DNA from: Flaveria trinervia
Taxonomy: Eukaryota; Streptophyta; Magnoliopsida; Asterales; Asteraceae
Length of the DNA: 64,000 bases
Direction: 5' to 3'
NCBI GenBank assembly: GCA_025506515.1
Contig: CM046452.1
Coordinates: forward strand, 44,632,562 to 44,696,561
The notes below the pieces were generated by a model. The model made no database searches and had not been told where the DNA came from. It saw nothing but the letters and a program-made list of their open reading frames with translations. The position numbers were made by a program, and so were the translations under genes. Below, piece by piece: positions 54,586 through 64,000 of the stretch (the stretch's first letter is position 1; each line of letters starts with the position of its first letter).

Positions 54586-57287
54586 GCCATTTCCAAAACT
54601 GATATGGAAACTGGAACCATGAACAAGTCCCCACTAATCACTCTTGATGATTTTGACACTTGGTGCCAAAGAATGGAAGGTTTCATCAGGTCTCTAGATT
54701 CAGAAATGTGAGTCTATTGAGAATGCACCTTACCTACCAAGCACCCCTTTTGCTACTGGTGGTGGTATGATCCCCAAGGCTGTGGCTAACTACTCTGATG
54801 AAGATAGGAAGAGAGTAGAGATTGACCAGAAAGCCATGACAGCCCTTTAGAGTGCTCTTCCAAAGTCTCTATAAAGAGGTTTCAAGAAATGCAAAACAGC
54901 TAAGCAGTTATGGGATGCATTAAAACTAATGTACGAGGGTTCCTCTGAAGCTAAGGAGAACAAGAAGGATCTCCTGAAGCAGCAGTTTGAAAACTTCACC
55001 TTCAAAGCAGATGAAACCATGACTCAGCAATATTTCAGGTATGTTGAGATTGTGGATACCCTAGTGGATGGAGGAGTTGCTCTTGAGAACAGAGATATTG
55101 TAAGGAAGTTCATTTGCTCACTTTCTAGGCAATGGACACACTATTGTGTGGTTATCAAGAGAACTAAGAACCTAAAAACTCCTACTCTGACAGAGCTGTA
55201 TGGGATTCTCAGTGGCTACCAGATGGAGATGAACATGCAAGGTTCATCTGGAAACTCCAACAATCAAATAGGTTCAACCCTTCATGTGGTTGAAGGGATA
55301 GCATAGAACCCCAACATCATCTCATATGCTACCCTGACAACTCACAAAAGGGTCCTTTCATCACCTTCCCTGATACACCAAGGGAGAACTACACTCAAGA
55401 AAGCCCATTTCAAGAGACAAGTTCTTTTCAAGCCTTTGTGTCTTCTGATGAAAGTTATGGAAGCTCTCTTTTCACCCTTGAAGACTTGGAATGTATCCAT
55501 CCAGATGATCTGGAGTATATGGAAATAGTCCAGAAGATGGCTCTTCTCACTCACAGAGCCAAGAAGTTCTAAAGGCCGACTGGAAGGAAGTTCCCCAACA
55601 ATGCAACCAGTGGAAAGTTTGGACTAGACAAATGCAAAGTCAAGTGTTACAACTATAACTTGATGGTCCACTTTGCCAGGGAGTGTAAGTCACCAAGAAC
55701 AAATGGTGGCCAAGCACAATAAAAACCAAACTACACTGACAAGCTACCCAGAATGAGAAGCCAAAGCAGCAAGTTGCAGTTGCTGTTGAAGAAGGAGTCT
55801 TTGACTAGAGCTTTCAGGTGAAGATGCTTCTCCAAACCAAGCACTGATGACAGCTCATGATGAAGCCAAGGTATTGGAACATCTCTGTACCCCTGAATGC
55901 ATTACTAAAGTTAATAGATACATGTCCTACAACTTAGAAATGAGATCTGATCTTGAGTCCTTAAACATCTTAAAAGCTGATTTTAGAAAGTCTGAAAATG
56001 ATTATAAACTGAAGATAGAGGACTTAGAGAAAATTATTTTAGTTCTAAAACATGAGCATACAAATTTTAGGACTCAGATCAAGGATCTCATAACTAGTTG
56101 ACTGTATGCCAGGCTGAACTTGTGATCAGCAAAGCCAGGGCAAAATAGTGTGTTTTCTGAAGAAGAGACCTTAAAGAATATGATATCCTCATCCCTGCAC
56201 AACAAAGTATGCTATCAAAACAAGTAGGCACTGGGTTCTAATGAGATAGCTCCTCCACACACAATCTTGGCTGTAAGATCACCCATGTGTGGAACTTATG
56301 AAGATGAGCTTCCTCTCATAGATCCTTTGAGTGAAGAGGATGAAGAAGTGATAGTGAAGAATTCCTTTGAGAAGAGTGAAGAGGAGGATACTAAAAAGGG
56401 CCACTATCCTTTTGAGCAGAAGAAGAAGACTATGATGACCAAGTCAATGAGGAAGAACTTGATTAGAAAGAGCATAAGAAAAGCAAGGAAGGCTCAAGAG
56501 ATCAAGGATACTTTTGACTCCAGGGTTTGAAGTAGCAAAGTAGTGAAGACTGAAGACATCAACTTGAACTCTTCTGCAAGAGTTCTGATTCATGTTCAAA
56601 TCATCTCAGTACCAAGAAGAAGGCTGATCTGTTGTGTACCACAGCTACACAGCTTGAACCATCCAACTCAAAAACAGTCCTTAGCCCAAAAGGACTGTCT
56701 CAGCATCTGCAAAGATGACAGGTGGAGAAGGGATGTGATCAAAGTCAGTCTTGTTCTAAGCAGAAGGCTCTTGGGAAGAAGAAAATGGAATGTGTCATGT
56801 ATGAAAATACTACTCATCTTGCTAAGGATTGTCCATACAATCCTAAAGGTACTCTTCACATAACCAGGACAAGGACTTCCAATATTTCCAAGAAGATTCA
56901 AGCTTCGGAAGGAAAATATGTTTCCTTTAGAAGCTCTAGAACTAAGAAGAAGGCAAGTGGAAAATTGCCTTCGGAAGAAAATTTGGTCTCAGAAGGAAGG
57001 AATACTTCCGAAGCACTGAAGTCTGTTGCAGTGTCTGCTGAATCTTCCAAAGGTCTAGTCATCAAAACTTCCAAAGAATCAAAAGCTTCCAATGTGTTAA
57101 AGGTCAAGTCCAAACTTCCAAAGGTGGTGTGAAAATCAAAGAAAGACCAAGTGACTAGAAGTTCTACATCAACAACAGCTCAAGATCCTCCAAGCACTAA
57201 TACTATAGGATCTATACTATTGCATTATCTTTTGTTTCTCTTAGTGAGCCCAAGACAAATAAGGCTTGGGTTTCCAAATGTAACTAA
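54586..57287 (+). pseudogene. gag of copia A3, start codon deleted
   Basis: Compared with the other A copies, about 50 bases covering the gag ATG are deleted, so the leader at AAGATCT runs directly into the codons for ISKTDMETG. UBN2-type domain to about 55230 (KQLWDALKLMYEGSSEAKE), with stops at 54848 and 54872. First knuckle at about 55650-55685 (CYNYNLMVHFAREC), with its second Cys changed to Tyr. Coiled-coil-like segment 55847-56530. Second knuckle CVMYENTTHLAKDC at about 56789-56830, also with its second Cys changed to Tyr. Ends at VSKCN and TAA (57285-57287). Confidence 0.82.
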
Positions 57288-57304
57288 TCATTTTCTTTGT
57301 GCAG

Positions 57305-60300
57305 GGACAACTCAAAACAAATAAGAATGTCTAGATCATTGACAGTGACTATTCCAGGCATATGATAGGCAATAGGTCACTACTCCAGAACTTTGAAAGG
57401 ATTGATGGAAGGCAGTTGCTTTTGGAGGAAATGATTGTGCTTACATTTCTGGAAGGGGAAGGTCACAAATGGTAAGCTCAATATTGAAAAGGTAAACTTT
57501 GTCCAGGAGCTTGGGTACAATCTTCTGAGTGTATCCCAATTTTGTGATCGGAGTCATAACATGCTCTTTAGTGATCATGAGTGCATTGTTCTCAATCTTG
57601 GTATGGTCATTCCTCATGTGCATATTCTACTTAGAGCCCCGAGGAAAGGGACCATGTACAAGATGGACTTGCATGAAACAACTCCCTCTCAAGAAGTTTC
57701 ATGCTTTCTATCTAAAGCAATAGTGATAAGTCTTTTCTATGGCATAAAAATATGTGCCATGTAAACTTTAAGAACATGAATAAACTTATTAAGAATGATT
57801 TGGTAACTGGAAAGCCAAAGAAAGAGTTTACAAGTGATGACCATTGTGTTGCATGCTTGTAAGGGAAGCAGCATAAGGTATCTCACAAGCCTAAGGAAAG
57901 AAACTCCATCACTACACCCCTACACTTGTTACATATGGATCTCTTTGGCCCCACCAGTGTAATGAGTCTAGGAAAGACCTATTATTGTTCAGTGATCACA
58001 AATGACTTTACAAGATTCACTTGGGTCTTCTTCCTTAGAACTAAGATGCGACTCCTGAGATTCTAAAGAATTTCATCCTAAGGATTGAGAATCAATCTGA
58101 TCACAAGGTCAAAACCATAAGATGTGATCAAGGAACTGAATTCAAGAACCAAATCCTTGATTCATTTTGTGATGAAAAAGGTATTATAAGATAATATAGT
58201 GCTCTCAGGACACCTCAGCAGAATGGTATTGCTGAGAGAAGAAACAGGGCACTGATTGAAGCTACAAGAACCATGTTGTCTGACTCTAAGCTGCCCATCA
58301 CCTTCTGGGTAGAGGCAGTCAATACTACCTGCTATGTGCATAATAGTGTTTTAGTGGTTAAGACTCATGGCAAGACTCCTTATGAACTTTGGCACAAGAG
58401 GAAACCTTTCATTGATTTTCTTAGGTCAATTGGATGTCCTTGCACCATCTTGAATACCAATATCAAATTGCCAAATTTGCTGAGAAATCAGATGATGGAA
58501 ACTTTGTTGGATACTCTTCCCAAGCTAAGGCTTATAGAGTACACAATCTCATAACTAGAAATGTTGAGGAGTCAGCCAATGCGACTTTCAATGACACACA
58601 CCCTGTGTGGCTAGTTCTGGTCCTGATTGGCTGTTTGATCTTGATTTAGTTACCAACTGTTTTAACAAATCTTGTGAGACTATTCGAGGATCTATAGATA
58701 TATTATCAACAGGTGATCCTGATCCAAGATTTGAGTTGAGAAGACCTTCAAGCAACACATCTTCGGCTCCAGTTGTAACTACTTCTGCAAATGAAGTGTC
58801 TATCAGCACCATAATGACAAACTCAGCTGATACATATGGAATGCCTTCAAATTCTAGCTCAAAGGCTCCACAACCAGATAAAGATACTTCAAATGTAGAA
58901 GAAAATAATGGTGGTGGTGACAGTGATCAGGAATTTTTTGATGCTAATAACCACTTCATAGATTACAACATCAATGATGTCACACACTCATTGGATCAAG
59001 TCTCTCTTGATAAGTGTGTGATGTGGTGGGTGAAACATCTATGCCAGATCTAAATTTCTCTAATTAGATCTCTCTCAGCAACTTGTTGTGATCCCTTTGC
59101 TAAGAATCCACAAGTCTCATCCTACCACAAACATCATTGGAGATGTTGACACAGCGGTAAGAACAAGAGGACAAACCCATGAAGCAAATGTTTGTCTTCA
59201 CTCTTGTTTCTTATCCTAGATAGAGCCAAAGAAAGTTGATGAGGCTCTGAAGGATGGAAGTTGGGTTGAAGCCATGCAACATGAGTTGCTTCAATTCAAA
59301 AGACAAAATGTTTGGAACATTTGTCCTCTTCCTCATGGGAAGACTACCATTGGAACCAAATGGGTGTTTAGGAACAATATGGATGATAGAGGCATTATCA
59401 TCAAGAATAAAGCTAGAATAGTTGTTCAAGGATACACATAAGAAGAAAGGATTGACTATACTGATGTCTTTGCTCCTATAGCAAGGCTGGAAGCTGTTAG
59501 GATATTCCTGGCATTTGTTGCATCCAAGAACTTCAAGATCTTTCAACTTGATGTGAAGTGTGCTTTTCTCTATGGAGTGATTGATGAAGAGGTGTATGTC
59601 AAACAGCCACCTGGTTTTGTAGATCTTGATCATCCTGATTATGTCTGCAAGCTTGACAAAGCTCTTTATGGGCTGCATCAGGCACCCAAGAAATGGTATG
59701 AGACTCTATCTTATTATCTCTGCAAACATGGATACAGGAGGGGTACTATAGATGGAACTCTCTTCATCAAAGGACAAGAAAATGACATACTGTTAGTTCA
59801 AGTATATGTAAATGACATCATATTTGGTTCAACTAATCCAAGGCTCTGTAAGGACTTTGAGAAGATGATGAAGGATAGATTTGAAATGACTGCCATAGGG
59901 GAACTCAATTTCTTTCTGGGAATTCAAGTGAAGCAAGTTAAAGATGGAATCTTCATTAGTCAGTCAAAGTATGTTCAAGACATACTTAAGAGGCTTAACA
60001 TGACTGCTTGTAAGATTGCTAAGACCCCATAGCTAGAAAGCACTCCCTTGGACCTGATCTTGAGGGGGAGTGTGTAGATGAACACTTATACAGAGCTATG
60101 ATTAGGTCTCTTATGTATCTTACTGCTAGCAGGCCTGATATCATGTTTGCTACATGTATTTGTGCAAGATATCAAGCCAACCCTAAGATGTCTCACCTTA
60201 TCACTGTCAAAAGGATTCTAAGATACCTCAAAGGTGCTTCAACACTTGGTCCGTGGTATCCTGAGAACTCTGACTTCAATCTGTATGGTTATATAGATAG

Positions 60301-60745
60301 TGATTATGGTGGCAGCAACATGACTGCAAAGTCTACATCTGGTGGATGTTAGTTTCTTGGTGGAAGGGTTGTCTCATGGCAATGCAAGAAACAATCCTAT
60401 GTTTCTGCATCAACTGCTGAAGCTGAATACATTGCTGCCGCAAGCTGTTGTGCTCAAGTGCTTTGGATTCAAAATCAGATGCTTGACTATGGATTAAACT
60501 TCAAGGAGACTCCTATTCACATAGACAAAAACAGTGCTACCTCAATCATAGAAAATCCTATGTAGCACTCAAGGACCAAACACATTAACATCAGGTATCA
60601 TTTAATTAGAGATAATTTTGAAAATGGATTAATTAAACTAGTCAAAGTCCACACAAATGAATAATATGCTTATCCGTTTACAAAGGATTTTGATGAACAG
60701 AGATTTAAATATCTTATATCAGCTATTAGGATGATAAACTTTGAG
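57305..60745 (+). pseudogene. pol of copia A3, broken; RT active site altered
   Basis: Protease remnant IIDS at about 57340. GAG-pre-integrase at 57700-57880. Integrase core at 57920-58300 with DLFGPTSVMSLG, IRCDQGTEF-like sequence and a QQNGIAERRN region (58220-58250). An acidic Ser/Asn linker at 58700-59000. RT at 59220-60030, open from 59553, with YGLHQAPKKWYET and the catalytic motif read as YVND (59805-59816) in place of YVDD. RNase H at 60098-60745 with IDSDYGG, AEAEYIAAA and IHIDKNSA. The integrase-RT linker is longer than in the outer copy, which has a deletion there. Confidence 0.88.
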
Positions 60746-61454
60746 TAGGTTTTTCTTAAAACTAATTCTTATTATTTCTTAAAATCTGTGTGTACTAAGT
60801 TGTCTTGTTCATCACTTTCATAAGCTCTTGTTTTCTTTGGATGAAAATATTTTTGAAGACTTTCCTTAGATTTTTGAAAATTTCTTATCCTTCGGAAGAT
60901 ATGCTTTTAACTTCGAAAGAAAATCATGTCTTCAAAACAAACAACTGTCTAAGAAATTTACCTTCGGAAGAAATTTCTGAAATATCTTTTGAAGCTTAAT
61001 ACTTGTCTCAGACACTTGTATCTTTTTAAGGACCACTTTCTTCCGAAGCAAATTAACTCTTGGAAGATTTGTTCCCCTGGACAAAGCATTCAAGTCTTAA
61101 TTATTCTTCCGAAGAAAAATTTCCAAAACTCTTAGAAAAATCTTCCGAAGTCATTTTAGCTTAGGAAGCTTTTTCATTAAAAGTTCTAAGGATAATTTAC
61201 CTTCGGAAGCTTTTTGACTTCCAAGAAAACTACTTTTTGAGCAAAAGTAAACTACTTTTTCAGAGGTAGGACCGACATCCAGATTTCAAAGTTTATCCTC
61301 TTTCATTAAACTTTGTAGAAATCAATTTTCACATATAAGCCCAACAGTTTCCCCCTCTTTCTATCATCTCCTTCTTTCCTCCAGACCTAAAAACCCCAAA
61401 TTTCTCTCTGAAATTTGTTTCTTTCTTCTTTCTTCATCCTTAAGCTTCCTCAAA
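60746..61454 (+). other. pol-ORF3 spacer of copia A3 with CTTCGGAAG words
   Basis: Non-coding. CTTCGGAAG or CTTCCGAAG at about 60890, 60962, 61042, 61107, 61143 and 61201. It ends with a pyrimidine-rich stretch (CCCCCTCTTTCTATCATC onward) that is longer than in the outer copy, just before the ORF3 ATG at 61455. Confidence 0.6.
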
Positions 61455-64000
61455 ATGGCCAACCTTAACCGCATAAATGACCCACACTTTTCCATGCAGT
61501 TACACAGGCAACATAACCAAGTTGCTCTGTTACACTCTGAGAAAGATCCTCATTTCTCAGAGGTTTGTCGATTCTTAACTCTATCCAACTACTTCACCTC
61601 CCTAACCATTGATCCTACTCTTTATTAGGATCAATAGCTAGAATTATGGATGAGCTACCAAGAGGTCATTATGGATGGGGATAACGTACTGTCTGCCACA
61701 GTACAAGGGAGAATAGTCTTCATCACTCTGGCCATCATCAACACGCATCTTCAGCTAGATGATAAAGAAGGTGGGGTGTTCTTTCCCAAAGAAGTTGTAA
61801 ACTAGTCCTTTGAGCAGATGGGCTATGAGGGAGACTTTTCTATCAAGACCTTCAAAACAGGGAAGGTCTCATCCTAATGGAAATTCCTGCTCCATGTGGT
61901 TATCCACAGCTTATCAAACAAGCATGGTGGATGGGACCAGATCCCTAAGGATCTCTCCTTCATTGTTCATGGGATGGTTCGGGGAGTCAAGTTCAGGTAC
62001 TCTTAGTTTATTTATATAAATCTGCTTGCAAACTTGGACTCCTTAGAGTACTATATGTTCCCTAGATATTTCAATGCATTCTTAACTGTGAACTGGGCTC
62101 ACAGTTAAAGGGAACAGGTAATACTCTTAAATTGGGACAAATGAAACCCGACATCTTTAAAATACTGAGAAAACCCACTGTTGGCTTCTTCAGGTAGAAA
62201 CAGCCCTTGTCCCAAAACTGTTAGAGCTCATTGCTCAAGGTGACAATCTAGCAGCACCAGCTAGTGTTGAACCCACACCTTCTACATCCCAACTACCTCA
62301 ACAGCCACAAATCACCCTCACCTACCAAAGAAAACACAAACGAACCCCTACACAGACTATTCAGTCTATGCAAGTCCCTATATACTCACCCACACAAGAA
62401 GTGGATACTAGAGCTCCCACTTCTCCTGAGGAGCAGACCACTCCCATTCCTTCAATAATTAGTGCCGAGGTTCCTCATGCTCAACCTGATAAGCTCATAA
62501 GCCCAAATTCCTTAAGCCATCACTCTGAGTCTCAACACTTAAGTGATCAACCTTCAGGGGACAGTTACCATCCCTAGCCTTTGGACTTAAACCAACCAAT
62601 CCTAAACCTTGACTTCTATACTGATGAAGATCTAGGTTTTAGTGAGTATCATGATTCTCTCTTCTTTTCCCCTACTCAAAGAGAGATGAGTGCTCCTGAG
62701 TCTCCTACTTCTAGCCCATATCAGTCACCTACTACTGAGGTGGACACTTCTAAACCTGTTTAGGATGTTCATATGGAAGAGGCTCTCACTTTTGAAAGTG
62801 ATTACATCATTAAGACCTCAACCATTGCAACTCATCCCACTTACATCTCAACTGAGGCTGTTAGTGAGCAGAGGAAACCCAGCAACCAAGAACCTGAAGC
62901 TGGTGGTAAGAGAGAGTACTCGGGCCCAATCATCTTATCCCCTAATGATTCTTCTAATGAGGATGAGGGGAATTTAAGACTAAAGGTGCAAAAACTGTCT
63001 CAAACATGCACGTATTTAATCTCCAAGGTTAGTCACCTTGAATCTGAAGTGACTACCTTGTAAAACAGGGTCAATGATCAGCAACTTGAGATTTCTTATC
63101 TTAAGGAAAAACTAGCTGGGAGACCTTTAAGAGGAACTCAACCAGGAACACAAGAACCTATGGATGTGATTGACCTAACTCCTAGCTCACTTATGCTACT
63201 GGGTGATGGTACCAAAAAGGAGAGAAAGTCATTACAATCACAGAACCTCAAAGTTCTTCAAAGAGTGTGAACATTGAGGACTCACCATCCTCACTTGCAA
63301 TTGTGCACACTCAGTAACTTCCTCAAGTTCACATTGATGTGGACTTTATAGACTCCTACATACAAATTCTGTTTAAGGAAGGAATACCAAGGGCTATGTC
63401 ATCTCCACAAACTTCAAATCACATCATTGAGTGGAGGTATGACAGTAATAGAAGAGCCCTCGTCTTTCTTAGAGTTCAAGGGCAGCAAGAGGTCTTCAAT
63501 TTTCAGACCTTGAACTTCTATGAAGGTCTGGATCTAGTCAACATGCCACTTGTCAATCAAAGCCAATCAAGACAAGCTGACCGACTGGCTCAAAGAATCC
63601 AAGACAGGATCACTACAGAGTTCAGCTTCAGAAGGAGACTAAGGCAATCAGGTAATGCCATCGGTCAACTGGATGTTGAGGCAGACCCTAAGATTAGTTT
63701 CATAAGGGAAACCTTGACTGAAGGCCCAATGGCAGAACCTGAGAACCCTGTCTCATCATCATCAACTGCTGTAGAGATTCATACCCTTATTAAGACACCT
63801 GCTGGTGAAGGTGTTTCTCAACCTCTCTCTGGCCAGAGCTTGGATGCTACACCAAGCAATAAAGGCCAAAGCTCTCTCCGCCCTGAGTCACAAAGGTCTG
63901 TGAGTGAGAAAGGGAAAAGAAAGATGACATCTGAGGAGATTAAGGAGAAGGAGAGAGAGAGAGAGAGGAAAAGGAAGCTAAGGGGAGAAAGTTCCTCTTT
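61455..64000 (+). pseudogene. ORF3 of copia A3, broken and cut by the window edge
   Basis: Starts MANLNRINDPHFS at 61455. The N-terminal block keeps the reading VFITLAIINTHLQLDD that is frameshifted in the outer copy, but the Phe of FW is changed to Leu and stops lie at 61627 and 61636. GYEGDFSIKTFK follows. A Pro/Thr/Ser-rich region (62260-62760), a heptad-like segment (62965-63110) and a Lys/Glu-rich stretch ending in RERERKRKLRGES-like sequence reach the window edge. Stops at 62575, 62761 and 63061. The C-terminal domain is expected beyond 64000. Confidence 0.75.

Larger units (their letters stand above)
53744..64000 (+). mobile_element. Copia family A element, copy A3 (runs off the right edge)
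   Basis: 5' LTR, PBS, gag, pol, spacer and most of ORF3 are in the standard order. The 3' part of ORF3 and the 3' LTR lie beyond the window. It aligns along its length with 28248-38140 of the outer A element. Many stops and frameshifts are present, plus loss of the gag start codon and a changed RT catalytic motif. The five bases before the LTR are CAAGT, the expected target duplication on the far side. Confidence 0.9.

Noticed and set aside
57279..57304. A 25-base mini-intron GTAACTAATC...GTGCAG at the gag end
   Set aside because: Far shorter than known plant introns. Only the acceptor side is considered meaningful; a donor would have to lie further upstream.

Overview
The window is plant nuclear DNA made almost entirely of nested, decayed LTR retrotransposons. 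I found no convincing host gene. Evidence for a plant is the set of Ty1/copia and Ty3/gypsy elements primed by initiator-Met tRNA (TGGTATCAGAGC next to LTR ends), a Cassandra-type LTR carrying 5S rRNA sequence, and Tekay/Del-like gypsy protein signatures. Two copia families carry a third ORF after pol with a FW...IT...LQLDD signature that I recall being abundant in daisy-family (Asteraceae) genomes. Asteraceae is therefore my best guess, but that is an inference from memory.

Layout. 1-1254: AT-rich non-coding DNA with a 20-bp word repeated three times. 1255-10933: a 5'-truncated copia element of 'family A' (LTR begins TGTAGAG), broken by a 100-N gap and by a 'family B' copia element (LTR begins TGTTGGACC) whose 3' half occupies 4001-9629. 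The family A LTR at 10059-10933 has a polypurine tract on its left and a primer-binding site plus a new gag on its right, so two A elements share it. 11398-15576: 3' part of a gypsy element (gypsy-1), inserted in the 5' LTR of a second gypsy element (gypsy-2, 15577 to about 24121). 24206-24474: Cassandra-like LTR with a 5S rRNA-like segment. 24475-28242: remnants of another LTR, microsatellites and AT-rich DNA.

28248-52451 is a family A element with both LTRs and a 5-bp target duplication (CTCTC). It was split in its third ORF by a complete family B element on the minus strand (38964-51153, target duplication ATCTG). Without the insert, the A element is about 12.0 kb; the B element is 12.19 kb. 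52457-53743 is AT-rich and holds a 376-bp MITE-like inverted-repeat element. 53744-64000 is a third family A copy, running from its 5' LTR off the right edge inside ORF3.

Gene order in families A and B is LTR, PBS, gag (two CCHC knuckles), protease, integrase, RT, RNase H, a repeat-rich spacer, ORF3, PPT, LTR. Every copy carries stops and frameshifts, so all coding features are given as pseudogenes. The points most worth a second look are: the ORF3 signature shared between families; two independent B-into-A insertions about 70 bp apart in A coordinates; a stop codon followed by a splice-acceptor-like tract at the gag/pol border in both families; and family-specific short words that recur in the LTR, in gag and in the spacer before ORF3.
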